From Hirsutella rhossiliensis (taxonomy: Eukaryota > Ascomycota > Sordariomycetes > Hypocreales > Ophiocordycipitaceae), in the NCBI RefSeq assembly GCF_020360975.1, contig NW_025408667.1, positions 8,494,001 through 8,558,000 of the forward strand: a DNA stretch of 64,000 nt, in the 5' to 3' direction. The notes below the pieces were generated by a model that saw only the letters and a program-made list of their open reading frames with translations, did not search any database and was not told the origin of the DNA. How positions within the stretch are numbered: the stretch's first letter is position 1; each line of letters starts with the position of its first letter. Positions 23,820 to 36,671 of this stretch are shown here, piece after piece. A program made the position numbers and the translations under genes.

Positions 23820-24303
23820 TATTATAAAGCGTAGCTTAATTTTATAGTTCTTAGAGATATCCCTTAATAAGAAGGACTAAGGAAGCTAAAAACACCTAGT
23901 ATAGAAAAAGAAAGAAGGAGCTAAAAAGAGGTATAGAAAGGAGGGTAAGGGTATAAAGGGAAGTAGAATTAGCAATAACTTCTTATAGAGGTAGCGAGAA
24001 ATAAGACGGATATACTAATAATAGCTAAAAAGGAAGGGAAAACTAATAAAAAGCTTAGTAGTTAAAAGGATATTAATAGCTTCTTTAAGTAGGATCTTCT
24101 TTATTAATTAAGATACTAAATAGGTATAAAAAGGGGCGTTAGATAAAAGAAAGAATAATAATTAAGGTAATATAATAATTACTCCCTTACTTTTATTACT
24201 ACTCTTATAAGAATTAAATCTCTTTACCCTACTTATCCGACCCCTTACTTTTACTTTTACTTTTATATATTTTTATATACTTCTTATATCTCTCTTTACT
24301 AGA
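23820..24303 (+). repeat. 5' LTR of Copia copy 2
   Basis: 484 bp from TATTATAAAG to CTTTACTAGA, then the internal start gttataagcc, shared with copies 1 and 3 (2636 and, on the minus strand, 60383). That shared segment is the likely primer-binding region, but I cannot assign the tRNA. Confidence 0.87.
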
Positions 24304-27300
24304 GTTATAAGCCTAGGAGGAATAGTATTCTTATACTTTCCAGCTACTATAAAAAGCACCTTCCTTATATCCCTTATAGCTCCCTTTTACCCTTCTTACT
24401 AAAAAAGCTAATTTTTAACTAACTTTCTACCCCCTCTCTTATAATAATATTAAAAAATAACTCTACTATCCCTACGGTCTATAAAACGATTCTTATAGAG
24501 CCCTAAGATTAAGATAAGTAAGTAAAGGAGCTATAAGCTTATATAAATAGAACTATTTATAATTTAGTCTTCTTTAATAAGTAGGACCCTCTTAAGCCCC
24601 CTCTTTATCTTAAGATAATAGATTTAATAAAGGGAGCTTCCCTCTTCTTTAAGCTAACCTCTATATAATAAAGAGCTTTTTCTACTACCTTAGGTAACTA
24701 TAAGAGTTATTATAAGGAATACCTTTATAAGATAAAGCTACCAATAATTATATATATAGCGATAATAAAACCTATTAGTACTATAAAACTAATCTCTTTT
24801 TAAGAGGAAGAGACTCTTAGGTAGTAGCTTTTAAAGCTCGAGACCTTAATATCTCCCTTAAGGGGCTATATAACTAACTATATTAAGAAGACCTATATAG
24901 CTTACCTAAGAGCCTTTTTTACTAAGAACCTACTAGCTTCTTTATAGCTAGCTAAGTAAGAAGAAATTATCGAGGAAGCTAACTAATACTTCTTAATAAA
25001 AGCTCTTCCTAGCTAGTAGCTATAAGATATATCTTTACTAATAAAGCCTATTAGTAATAGTTACTTAACTATCTTTTAAGAAGCTAACTAAGAACTAAAT
25101 AAAGAGGCTATTAAAGTATAATAGTAAGTAGTCTTATTCCTTTATAGCTAGTACTTAACCTAGACGGCTTAACCTACTACCCTTATAGCTACTATAGCCC
25201 TTATTACTACGGCTCCTACTACTACTATTATAGCTATTACCCTTTTAGCTCCTCCTCCCTTAAAAGTATTAATACTATCTTTAACAGCTACCCTAGGCCC
25301 GGCCCTAGCTCCGCCTCTTACTCTAGGCCCTGCCCCGGTTTTATTAGTTAGACCGGCCTAACTAGTCCCTTAATAGACCTTTTAGTCCGTTAGTCGAAAA
25401 ATTAAGGAACTAGTTAAAATCGAACCTCGTTAAAATTAGTAATAAAGGGTAAAAAGGGGGGGTTTTTAAATAGACCTTCTATATTAAGATAAGGATTCCT
25501 TAAAGAGACGAAAGACTAAACGAAATAGCTCCCTAGCCTATAAATCCCTAGGTTATCGATTATTATAATACTAGTAGGTCTTTAAAGAAAACCGACCTAA
25601 AGGATTTAACCCTTTAAAGAAGCTATAAGAAATAATATAATAGTCTCTTAAGGAGGACCCCTTATTATAGAAGAGGATAGATAAGATTTAAGTTACTAAG
25701 AAATAGTAACTAATGCCGCTACCCTTATTTAAGCTATAAATTTAAGGAAATATTATTAGTATAATAAATCTAGTATTTATCTTCCCCTTAGATTAATAAG
25801 GCTAAGACTAACTATTAGAGCCCTTTAATTATCCCCTATAAAAATTAGCCATCCTTAACTTTAGTACTTCCCTTAATACTTATAATATACTCTTATAGTT
25901 TTAGTCCTTTAAGAAGGTATAAAGGAAATATCTTATTACTAGGGAATTAACTATATAGATAGAGTGATATAGAAGGGTGAATTTTACGATAAAATTACCT
26001 AATAGGTCTATATAAATTCTTTAACGAAAAAGGATAGCTTTTTGCCCTTAATTTTTAATAAGCTTAATTTCCTTTCGCTTTCTTTAAGAGGAAGGAATCT
26101 TCTAGTATATAACGTTAGAGCTTACGAGGCTAGTTTAAAAGAATTAAACGATTAAGCTTATTAAGGAAAAATTCGGTTAATTTATTCTCGAATTCTAACC
26201 TATTTATAGGAAGGAACCGCTTAAGAAGTTAGCTTTCCCTACTTAAAGGAGGGTAGGTTTAAAGGACCTTCTTTTAATAGCCTAAGGAGATAGTCTTCTT
26301 TAGTATATACGACTTAGTTACCTAGGCCCCCTAGCTTTATATAAGCTAGGCTAATAATAGGGCGTATAAATAAGGGGCCTAAAGACCGTTAAATATAAAT
26401 ACTATAGCTAAGGAAAGACTAAGAGACGAATTTCTAAACGAATGCCTATATAGCTAGACTAGCTATATAAGGAAATTTAAGTTAACTAGACCGACGTCTC
26501 TAAGGACTAAGAAAGCTTTATTAAGGTAATGTTTTTTATAAACGCTTTTTTAGGGATAGTTTTCCCTTATTTCTTATAGACCTACCTAAGTAAGTATAAC
26601 TAGTTTACCTTTTAGGACTTTATTAACTAAATAAAATCCTACTTTAGCTATAAGGTAAAGAAGATATAGTTTAATAGAGAGCTATTTATAAAAGATATCT
26701 TAAATTAGCTTCGAAAAAAGGGTATTTTACACCTCCTATTAGTACTAAATACCTAGGCCTAGAACGGAGGGGTAGAAAGATTAAGGGGTACTATAATAAA
26801 AAGGGCCTATATAATAAGACTTACTATAAGGCTTCCCTATAACCTTTAAAGGGAAGTCGTTAAGACTACTTATTACCTTTAAAACTAAACCCTAAGGAAC
26901 CCTAGGGGCCTAAGGGACTATAAGGACTTAGAGACCTATTTTAAGACTAAAGGAATAAACTAGAAATTACCCTTTAAGCTCTTTATAAAAAAGAAAGCCT
27001 CGCTAGCTTATCTTTATACCTATAGCTATAAGGTATATATAATAACTACTAATATATAGCTAAAAAGGAAGAAGAAAAGAAAGCTTAATCCTAGAGCCTT
27101 TATTAGTTACCTTATTAGCTATAATTTTATAAATATCTTTTAGATCTAGATTCCTCTTTTATAGAAGGTTATTTTAACTAAGGATATAATTTTCGATAAA
27201 TCTAGCTACTTTAATAGAAAGAGGGATTAATAGCCCCTCTTACTCTTATAACGTTAGCTAATTTAAAAGATTTAAATTCCCCCTTCTTAATAGTCTTAAG

Positions 27301-29697
27301 AAGAGGTCTTAGATAAGGAAACGTAAGAAAGAACTAACGTTAAAGTAGTTAAGGATAACGCTAACTTTAAGGAAGAAAAAAAAAAGGAAGCTATTAGATT
27401 AGATAATCTAAATAAAGAAGGAGACTATAGGAAAGTAGTAGAGCTAAAATACGCCTACCTCCCTACGCCTCCTCTTATAGAATAAGAAGAAGATCTAAAA
27501 GTAGCTTTTTTAGTTAGTCTTCCTATCTCGACCCCTAAGAGGGTAGGAAAGGCACCTCTCTTAAAGGATTACCTAGCTGCCTTTTTATCCCTACTTTAAG
27601 AAGCAAAGGAAGGTATAGGGCCTAATATAGTTACTAAAGAAAACTAACCTCTCCCTTATTTCGATCGTTTTTCTAACGTCTATCTAACGCTAATAAAAGA
27701 CGGTTCCTATGAAGCGTTTATAGTAGGCCGGCTTTTTAAGCTACTATTAGTAAGGAAGGTATATAAAAGAGACCTCTTAGACCTACTAGTAAACTAAAAG
27801 TAGCTAGAAAAATACCCCTTTAAAGACTAGTTTTTCTAGGCCTATAAAGACTACCTAGCCTTATATAAAGAGATAGGGTCTTTTAAAGAGGTCCTTAAGG
27901 AAAAGGTAAGAGGAAAATAGGTCCTTAGCTATAAGTAGGTCTTTATTTATAAGACTAATAAATATAGCTTCCTTTAAAAATATAAAGCCTAGCTAGTTAT
28001 TTATAGGAATTAATAGGAAAAATGGGATCTACTTATTAAGGTAACTACCCTAGTAAGGATATCTTTTTAGACCCTTATAGCTATAGTAGTAGAATTCGAC
28101 CTTAAGCTTAATTAAATAAATATAGTTAACGCCTTTATTAACTGCCTACTTAAGGAAGAAGAAGTTATTTATATACGCCTTCTACTAAGCTTTTAATAGC
28201 TAGGAAAGGTTCTATAGCTTAGGAAAGCTCTATATAGACTACGAAGATTACCCTTTCTTTAGTAATAGTATTTAATAGGTTCCCTTAAAGCCCTAGGCTT
28301 TAAGAAAGTCCTTTAGGAACCGTATATAATATAAAAAGGTAAAATTATAGTCTTCTTTTACGTCGATAATATTATCTAGGCCTACTTAAAAGAGGAAGAA
28401 GCTACTATAAGGGAGGCTATATAAGGCTTATAATAAAGGTATAAGATAACTAAGCTAAGGGAGCTAAAGTAGTTCCTAGGGATATAAGTCCTTTAAAATA
28501 GATCCTAATAGACTATCTAGCTTACCTAAGAAGCCTATATTAATAAGGTCGCTTATAAATTCCTTCTTAACTCCCTCTATAAAAAGCTTCCTTTTATACT
28601 AATATTAAATAAAGAGCTTTTACCTAATCTATCCTTTTAAGCTAGGGAGTAAGAGAAATACTAATATTAATAGAAGGTAGGCTCCTTACTTTTTTTAGCT
28701 ATTTCTATTAGACCGGATATCTCTTTTACGGTCTCTTAGCTAGCTAGGCTTAACTAGAATCCTTGCCCTAGGCATTAAAAAGTAATAGATAAAGCTATCC
28801 TTTATCTTTATTTAACGAGATTATATAGTCTACGCTTAGGAGGGTAAGGAAGGAAACTAGCTACTAAAATCTTTCTTTATTTAAGCGATTCGTCCTTTAT
28901 AGATAATTTATTAAATAGAAAGAGCTTATATAGGTATATTATATCCCTTTTTAAAGGAACTATTACTTAGAGAGCTTTAAAGTAAGCTACCGTTACTACT
29001 TTTAGTATAAAGGTAAAGCTACTAGCTCTTTTAAAAGTATTAAAAGAAGCGATTTTCCTTAGCTAGCTACTTATTTCTTTACGACTATAAATTCCGTTCC
29101 TATTAGCTATAAAATATAATAATATATAGACTATATAGATTCTTATAGAGGAAAATAGTAAGCTATTAACCTAGCTATAGTATATTAATATCTATTAGTA
29201 TTAGCTACGATAAGAGGTCTAAAAGGGACTTATTTCTATTTATTAGGTTTTAATAGTATCGATAAAAGCTAATAGTCTTATAAAGCCCTTACTAAAGTAA
29301 AAGCTAGCTATCTTTTTATAGTAAATTAAGCTAGAAGACGTTTAAGAGAAGCTATCTTTTAAGGCCCGCCTTAAGAGTCTATAAGAGGAGCTAATAGTAT
29401 ATACGAGAAGGTAATATCTATAGCTAAAAAAGAAGGAAGAGGTTTTTCCCTTTAAAGGGCCCCTTATTTTAATTAGGTTTCTCCCTTTAAAGAAGGCCCC
29501 CTTTCTTATAGGACTTTCCCCTCTTTAGGCCCCTATTCCTTAAGTAGGTCTAAAAGAGCCTAGGGACCTAAAAGGGCCCTTACTTTCCTTAAGTAAAGGG
29601 AGAAGTATAAAGCTAAGAACCTCCTCTATACGCTTACTAGCTTAAAGCTATATTAGCTATGCCCTTACTATAAGGGTAGGCTATAGCTAAGGAGGTA
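24304..29697 (+). pseudogene. Copia gag-pol, copy 2 (RIP-inactivated)
   Basis: Polyprotein relic with all domains in place. Gag spans roughly 24400-25330 and ends in a Thr/Ala-rich part near 25200-25270. Integrase is about 26200-27230; its end reads L-K-R-K-K-K-R-K-L-N-P-R-A-F at about 27058-27100 and KVILTKDIIFDKSSYF at about 27165-27212. RT shows EFDLKLN at 28092-28112, an N-I-V-N-A-F block, and FYVDN (YVDD) at 28356-28370. RNase H ends with ANSLIKPL (ADGLTK) at about 29268-29290. Gln, Trp and some Arg codons are now TAA/TAG throughout, so no protein is made. Confidence 0.87.
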
Positions 29698-30163
29698 TAT
29701 TATAAAGCGTAGCTTAATTTTATAGTTCTTAGAGATATCCCTTAATAAGAAGGACTAAGGAAGCTAAAAACACTTAATATAAAAGAAGGAAGAAGGAGCT
29801 AAAAAGAGAGATAGAAAGGAGGGTAGGGGTATAAGGGAAAGTATAAGTAGTAAGAGATAAGATAGATATACTAGTAATAGCTAGAAAGGAGGTAAAATAA
29901 ACTAGTAAAAAGCTTAGTAGTTAAAAGGATATTAGTAGCTTCTTTAAGTAGGATCTTCTTTATTAATTAAGATGCTAGACGGGTATAAAAAGGGGCGTTA
30001 GATAGAGGAAAGAAAGATAATTAAGGCAATATAATAATTACTCCCCTACCTCTATTACTACCCTTATAAGAATTAAATCTCTTTGCCCTACCTATCTAAC
30101 CCCTTAATTTTAAGTTTACCTTTATATATTTTATATATACTTCTTATATCTTTCTTTGCGAGA
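29698..30163 (+). repeat. 3' LTR of Copia copy 2
   Basis: 466 bp from TATTATAAAG to CTTTGCGAGA. It has the least altered right end in the window and defines the terminal sequence. Confidence 0.87.
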
Positions 30164-31563
30164 TATATAGGTAGGTATAAGGGGCTACTAAGAAGCTTCT
30201 TACCGCTATTACTATAGCTTATTATAATCTTTATACCCTTAAGCGCTAGGGCCTTATCCTTAAGTAAGTTACTCTCTTTTAGCTTATTTACTTTTACTAC
30301 CTACTCCTTTAGTACTAAGAATACTACCTCCGTTACCTTATTAGCGGTCCCCTTAGCTATGCCTACCGCTGCCTTTACTACTATTACTAGCTGCCTCCCT
30401 TTTACCTTTACTGCCTTTAGAGCTACTACTACCGCTAACTAGCTTATAGGCCTAAAAGGCCGCTTAAGTGCCTTAGAGAGCGCTATTACTATTAATAAGG
30501 TAAAGGAGGATAATAAGAATAACGATAATAATAATAATAAAGGTAAGGATAAAGAATAAGTCTAAGTAGTTTAAAGGCTTTACTTTAAAATAAATATTAT
30601 TTTTATCTTTACTTATATTATTATACTTATATTATTATAACTATTTACTTTACTTTATTTACTTTATAATCTTAGCCTAAGCTATTATTAATAGTTTATT
30701 AGTTTATTATTCTTATTTATAAGCTTTAATAAAGCCTTAAACTTATTAAGGGCTATAGCTCTTATAAACTTATATATAAGTTCTTATATAAGGTTAAGAT
30801 ACCTATGCTACTTAAGGACCTCTTAGCGTTTCCCCTTACTAACCTTTCTTTTAGTATATAGCCTATATTTCTTTAACCTTAAACTTATCTTCTTCCTTTA
30901 CTTTAATTATAAGTAGTTAAGCGTTTACTACTTTTTATCTAAGTAGTAAGTTAAAGGAGGCTTAGTAAAAGAGGTCTATATTAATCTTATTATAAACCCT
31001 TATTAAAAGACTATTAAGCTTTATAACTTATAGGCTAATAACTCTCTATACTATAAACTTTATATATAGCTAGTTAAGCTTTTTCTTTAGCTATACTAAC
31101 TTATAGTTATAAAGGTCTAGCTATACTTTATCTCTTATTATAAATCTATTTACTAAAGCCTTAGTTTTATTAGCGTACTACTCTTAATCTTATACTATAG
31201 TAGCTATTATAAATTAGTAATAATCTATAGTTATTTATAGCTTTTATATAAATATAAAAGCATAGCCCTTTAATAATAAATTACTATACTACTTTACTAC
31301 TATATCTATAATAATAAGAACTAGTAAGAGTAGTTTAAAGCTATATATTATAAAGAAAAAGGCTATCTTAATAAAGGTATATAGTTTACTATTTAATATA
31401 AGTTAAGCTATAAGGAGCTATTAGTCTTAGTTTACTTAGTTATAGGCTATAATAGCTTATAAGTAAGCCTATACTTCTTAGTTAACCTTCTTAGGCCCTT
31501 TATTAGTTTATAAGTAGTATACTATACTAAGTAGCTATATAATCTAAAGTAGTTAGTATAGGT
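30164..31563. other. Unassigned relic with Thr/Ala-rich and Asn-rich segments
   Basis: RIP-mutated sequence between Copia copy 2 and a solo LTR. On the plus strand, 30220-30540 is open but for one TAG (30450), rich in Thr/Ala/Ser and ending in an Asn/Lys run from aataat repeats (30505-30545). On the minus strand, 31560-30600 can be read with TAA/TAG interruptions as a long frame. This is probably the continuation of the Gypsy integrase polyprotein at 32146-32760, because the solo LTR between them carries a target duplication. I recognise no domain with certainty. Confidence 0.45.
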
Positions 31564-31569
31564 ACTACT

Positions 31570-32140
31570 TATAAGGAATAGTATCTTCCTATTATAAATA
31601 AAGCAGCTATAATATACTCTCTTAATTATATAAACTAATAAGTAGTATATTAATTATAAATAAAATCCTATCTTATAAAGTAAGAATTACTTATTATTTT
31701 ACTTATTATTATATATTAAACGGGCTACCGGTTATCTTATAATTAGGAATCGAAGAAATAGAACTAGCTTAGAATACTAGCTAAGACCTCTTAAAAATAC
31801 TAGTATAACTAACCTCCTTTAAATATAAATATTAGTAGAACTAAGATACTTCTAGCTATATATAAGGTATTACTAAATTCCTTAGTCTTAGGGCTATACG
31901 GTAGCCTAAAATCTAGTCTTAAAAAGTTCTTCTATTTAGCTATAATTATCTATATAAGGTAGTATATCTACTAGTAAATAGAGATAGAATTATTAACTTT
32001 AATACCTCTTTTATATACTAATTTACTACTAATAAATTCCGTTAAAAATCCTACTTTATACTCCTTCTTCCCTTTTATTATATAGTTTTATATAATTTCT
32101 TAATTTCTTAAAACTCCGCTTTTACTTATATACCTTTAGA
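31570..32140 (+). repeat. Solo LTR family B, copy 3
   Basis: About 570 bp, same orientation and length as 20360-20928, starting TATAAGGAATAG. Its flanks share ACTACT (31564-31569 and 32140-32145), a 5-6-bp duplication. It interrupts a minus-strand Gypsy relic. Confidence 0.8.
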
Positions 32141-32145
32141 CTACT

Positions 32146-32760
32146 AAAAGCAGCTAGTTTAATTTAATCCTTTATTACTTATAATAAAGGCTAGCTAGCT
32201 ATATAAGTAAGCTTAGTATTATAAAAAGCGATCTATATAAGACTTTATATTTATAAATAATATTAGCTTTAATACTATAAACTTATTAAGTTAGTCTTTA
32301 ATTACTTATATATAGCGGTTACTATCTTTTATAAGTAGGAGGTCCGTTATAAAGTCTATCTATATATATATATAAAACTAGTTAAGTACTAAAAGCTACT
32401 TAAGTAGCCCCTTAAGCTATACTCTTTAAATCTTAGTATAGCTATAGATATTATAGTTATAAAGAAAGCAATAAATATAGTACTATAAAAAGGGCTAGTA
32501 AAAGTCCCTTATAAAGCCTATTGCTATACCTTACTAGCCTAGGTAACCTATAATACTAAAGTTATATATAAGCTAGACTAGCTTCCTTTAAAGCTCGTTT
32601 TATTTATTTAGCTTTAGTAGTCTATCTTTCTCCTTAGCTTTTAAAAAATATAGTATACTTAGTACCTATAGTTACTCTTATTAATATAAGTACCTTTATA
32701 GGTTAATATAATTATAAGCTACTTATACCTTTAGCTTTAGCTTTAGATCTAAGCGTTATA
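32146..32760 (-). pseudogene. Gypsy integrase fragment (minus strand)
   Basis: On the minus strand, the integrase zinc-binding region reads IYNFSIIGYLGQQGIA then RDFYQPF at about 32585-32490 (fungal consensus H-D-S-P-x-x-G-H-P-G, D-F-Y-W-P), with His changed to Tyr. The start of the catalytic core follows: INFITDLLLIKDSNRYIQVI then KDQLTKLVYSIKA at about 32345-32255 (D-F-x-x-D-L-P and D-R-L-T-K). It is cut by the solo LTR at 32140 and may continue at 31563-30600. RT was not found to its right. Stops are TAA/TAG. Confidence 0.75.
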
Positions 32761-33159
32761 TATTAAACTTAATAGTATAGTATATACTTTTATAAGTATA
32801 GTTTAGAAATAATATCTTATTTTTTAAGCGTTAAAGGGCTTTATCTTAAAATACCCTTAATATATACGCCTTAAGGCCGGTCTATCCCTCCTTTTTAAAC
32901 TAAGGTAAGGGTATAAGGAGGCGCCTATTTATTAGCCTTATACCTTCTTTTATTAAGGAAACTCTTATATAGGTCTATAGTACTTTTTATAGGATAAGCT
33001 ATAGGTCTTACGCTTTAATATCCGCTCTTATTAGCTAGTCTTAATCTTACTAAGAAAGCGCGTTTAATACTATAGAGTCCTACCTTAACTAGTACTTAAT
33101 TATAAAGTTAAAGTATAAGAAGTACTTTACTTAGCGGGCCTATTACTCTAAGAGGTATT

Positions 33160-34040
33160 AGTAGGTTATAAAATACTTAAGGTTCTTATAATTTATAAGA
33201 ACTTTAAAGCTCTTATAGCTTTAAAGCTCTACTTACTATTACTTAAGGTAGCTAATAATTACTAGTATCTCTTTATTATAAATAATATAGTTCTACTTTA
33301 CTAAGGTTAGCTTATAAAAGTAAAACGCTATTAGTTACTTTTACTTATTTACCTCTTAAAAGAGCATCCCTTTAAGTACTTAGCTCCTATAGTTTACTTC
33401 GATTAATATAGACCGGTCGAAGTCTTACTAAAGTAGTACTATAGCTTATAAGAATAGATCCTTAAGCGTATAAAACGCTCCTTCTTATATAGACCCTTAA
33501 TAAAAAGTAGCTTTCTTCTTAGTAATCTTATTTAAGGGTATTATAATATAAAAGAAGCCCTTAATAAAAATCTTATAATAGTTCGCGAACTTAAGGAAGC
33601 TTTATATACTTATTTATATAGTTAGGGCCGCTTAGTCTTAGATCGCTTAGATCTTTATAAGATCTACTTATATACCTATACTTATATAAATAATAAAGCC
33701 TAAGTACTTAACTCTTTTAACCTTAAATTTATACTTATTTAAGTTAAGGTAAAGCTTATAAAGTTAAAGGCGCTTTAGGACCTTTTATACTTTTTATATA
33801 TAGTCCTTATAAGAGCCGTTTATATAAATAAGGATATTATTTATATATATAAAAGTAAACTTATTAAGGAAGTTTTAAAGTATATTATTAATATAATACT
33901 AAAAGGTAATAGGTACTTTTAAGAGGCTAAAGAGCGTTATAAGCTACTTAAATAAGCTATAGTATATATAGAACGCTATCTTTTACTTATTACCTTTTAA
34001 GATCTATACCTTATAAAATACTTATTTTATATCTAGCTTT
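33160..34040 (+). pseudogene. Unrecognised RIP-damaged frame, ~290 codons
   Basis: One plus-strand frame runs from about 33180 to 34040 with only TAA/TAG interruptions and Leu/Lys/Tyr-rich composition (for example H-P-F-K-Y-L-A-P-I-V-Y-F-D near 33370-33400). I recognise no domain. It abuts the left end of Copia copy 3, so it may be part of the element that Copia copy 3 entered. The 32760-33160 stretch before it shows nothing I can name. Confidence 0.4.
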
Positions 34041-34052
34041 ATAAACTACTTT

Positions 34053-34526
34053 TCTTATAAAGAGAGATATAAGAAGTATATAAAAATATATAAAGGTAAA
34101 ATTAAAAGTAAGGGGTCGGATAAGTAGGGTATAGAGATTTAATTCTTATAAGAGTAGTAATAAAGGTAAGGGAGTAATTATTATATTACTTTAATTATCC
34201 TTTTTTCTTTTATTTAACGCCCCTCTTTATACCTATCTAGTATCTTAATTAATAAAGAAGATCCTACTTAAAGAAGCTATTAATATCCTTTTAACTACTA
34301 CGCTTTTTACTAGTTTTCCCTTCCTTTCTAGCCGTTACTAGTATATCTATCTTATCTCTTACTACCTTTATAAGAAGCTATCGCTACTTTTACTTCCCTT
34401 TATACCCCTACCTTCTTTTCTATAGCTCCTTCTTCCTTCTTTTATACTAAGTATTTTTAGCTTCCTTAGTCCCTCTTACTAAGGGATATCTCTAAGAACT
34501 ATAAAATTAAGCTATACTTCGCGATA
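34053..34526 (-). repeat. 3' LTR of Copia copy 3
   Basis: 474 bp; on the plus strand it begins TCTTATAAAG and ends CTTCGCGATA. Outer flank acttt does not match the other flank atata at 60849, so the target duplication is lost or the boundary is off. Confidence 0.85.
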
Positions 34527-36671
34527 TACCCCCTTAGCTATAGCCTGCCCCTTAAGGGTATAGCTAATATAGCTTTAGGCTAGTAAGCGTATAAAGGAGG
34601 TCTTAGTCTATACTTATCCCTTACTTAAGAATCTAGGTTTTAGCCCTAGGCTCTTTTAGACCTACTTTAGGAAAAAGAGGCCTTAAGGAGGATATTAAGT
34701 CCTATAAGAAAGGGGGGCTTCTTTAAAGATAAATCCCTTAAAAGGGGCCTTTAAGAAGAATAAGTCTTAATTAAGCTAGGGGCCCTCCTTTAGGATAAGT
34801 CCTAATTCCTTTCTTTAGCTATAGACGTCTCCTTCCTCCTATATACTATTAACTCCTCTTATAGACTCTTAAGGCGGGCTTCTAAGGATAGCTTCTTTTA
34901 AACGTCTTCTAGCTTAATTTACTATAAAAGATAGCTAGCTTCTACTTTAGTAAGGGCTTTATAAGACTATTAGCTTTTATCGATACTATTAAAACCTAAT
35001 AAATAGAAATAAGCCCCTTTTAGACCTCTTAGTATAGCTAATACTAATAGATATTAATATACTATAGCTAGGTTAATAGCTTACTATTTTCCTCTATAAG
35101 AATCTATAGAGTCTATATATTATTATATTTTATAGCTAATAGGAACGGAATTTATAGTTTTAAAGAAATAAGTAGCTAGCTAAGGAAAATCGCTTCTTTT
35201 AATACTTCTAAAAGAGCTAGTAGCTTTACCTCTATACTAAAAGTAGTAACGGTAGCTTACTTTAAAGCTCTCTAAGTAATAGTTCCTTTAAAAAGGGATA
35301 TAATATACCCTTATAAGCTCTTTCTATCTAATAAATTATCTATAAAGGATAAATCGCTTAAATAAAGAAAGATTTTAATAGCTAGTTTCCTTCCCTACCC
35401 TCCTAAGCGTAGACTATATAATCTTATTAAATAAAGATAAAGGATAGCTTTATCTACTACTTTTTAATGCCTAGGGCTAGGATTCTAGTTATGCCTAGCT
35501 AGCTAAGAGACCGTAAAAGAGATATCCGGTCTAATAGAAATAGCTAAAAAAAAGTAAGGAGCCTACCTTCTATTAATATTAGTATTTCTCTTACTCCCTA
35601 GCTTAAAAGGATAGATTAGGTAAAAGCTCTTTATTTAATATTAATATAAAGGGAAGCTTTTTATAGAGGGAGTTAAGAAGGAATTTATAAGCGACCTTAT
35701 TAATATAGGCTTCTTAGGTAAGCTAGATAGTCTATTAGGATCTATTTTAAAGGACTTATATCCCTAGGAACTACTTTAGCTCCCTTAGCTTAGTTATTTT
35801 ATACTTTTATTATAGGCCTTATATAGCCTCCTAAGTAATAGCTTCTTCCTTTTTTAAGTAGGCCTAGATAATATTATTAATATAGGAAAAGACTATAATT
35901 ATACCCTTTTATATTATATATAGTTCCTAAGGGACTTTCTTAAAGCCTAGGGCTTTAAGGGAACCTATTAAATACTATTACTAAAGAAGGGGTAATCTTT
36001 ATAGTCTATATAAAGCTTTCCTAGGCTATAGAACCTTTCCTAGCTATTAAAAGCTTAATAAAAGGCGTATATAGATAACTTCTTTTTCTTCCTTAAGTAG
36101 GTAGTTAACGAAGGCGTTAACTATATCTATTTAATCGAGCTTAAGGTCGAATTCTACTACTATAGCTATAAGGGTCTAAAAAGATATCCCTATTAAGGTA
36201 GTTGCCTTAGTAGGTAAATCCCCTTTTTTCTATTAGTTCCTATAAATAACTAGCTAGGCTTTATACTTTTAAAGGAAGCTATATTTATTAGTCTTATAAA
36301 TAAAGACCTACTTATAGCTAAGGACCTATTTTCCTCTTACTATTTCCTTAAGGACCTCTTTAAAAGACCCTATCTCTTTATATAAGGCTAGGTAGTCTTT
36401 TTAGGCTAAGAAAAACTAGTCTTTAAAGGGGTGTTTTTCTAGCTACTTTTAGTTTACTAGTAGGTCTAGGAGGTCTCCTTTATATACCTTCCTTACTAAT
36501 AGTAGCTTAAAAAGCCGGCCTACTATAAACGCTTTATAGGAACCGTCTTTTATAGGTATTAAATAAAAGTTAGAAAAACGATCGAAATAAAGGAGAGGTT
36601 AGTTTTCTTTTATATTAGGCCCTATACCTTCCTTTGCTTTTTAAAGTAGGGATAAAAAGGCAGCTAAGTAA
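34527..36671 (-). pseudogene. Copia RT-RNase H part, copy 3
   Basis: C-terminal half of the Copia polyprotein on the minus strand. The ANSLIKPL (ADGLTK) end lies at about 34974-34952, YINNI (YVDDI) at about 35890-35865, and the E-F-D-L-K-L/N-I-V-N-A-F block at about 36165-36110. It is continuous in copy 2 with the sequence now found at 49248 and beyond; the 12.6-kb Gypsy element lies between. Stops are TAA/TAG. Confidence 0.85.

Larger units (their letters stand above)
23820..30163 (+). mobile_element. Copia LTR retrotransposon, copy 2 (no nested insertion)
   Basis: A 6.3-kb Copia element with both LTRs (23820-24303 and 29698-30163) and an uninterrupted internal region. It is the local reference for copies 1 and 3 and shows the empty target sites of three insertions: the chromodomain Gypsy at about 29632, the 12.6-kb Gypsy at about 27572, and the small solo LTR at about 25692. 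It is RIP-mutated and dead. Flanks (aaagt, tatat) show no clear duplication. Confidence 0.9.

Noticed and set aside
20360..32140. Family-B LTRs as the LTR pair of one Gypsy element
   Set aside because: Each of the two direct copies has its own target repeat (AAAAG; ACTACT) and no polypurine tract precedes the right one, so two solo LTRs fit better.
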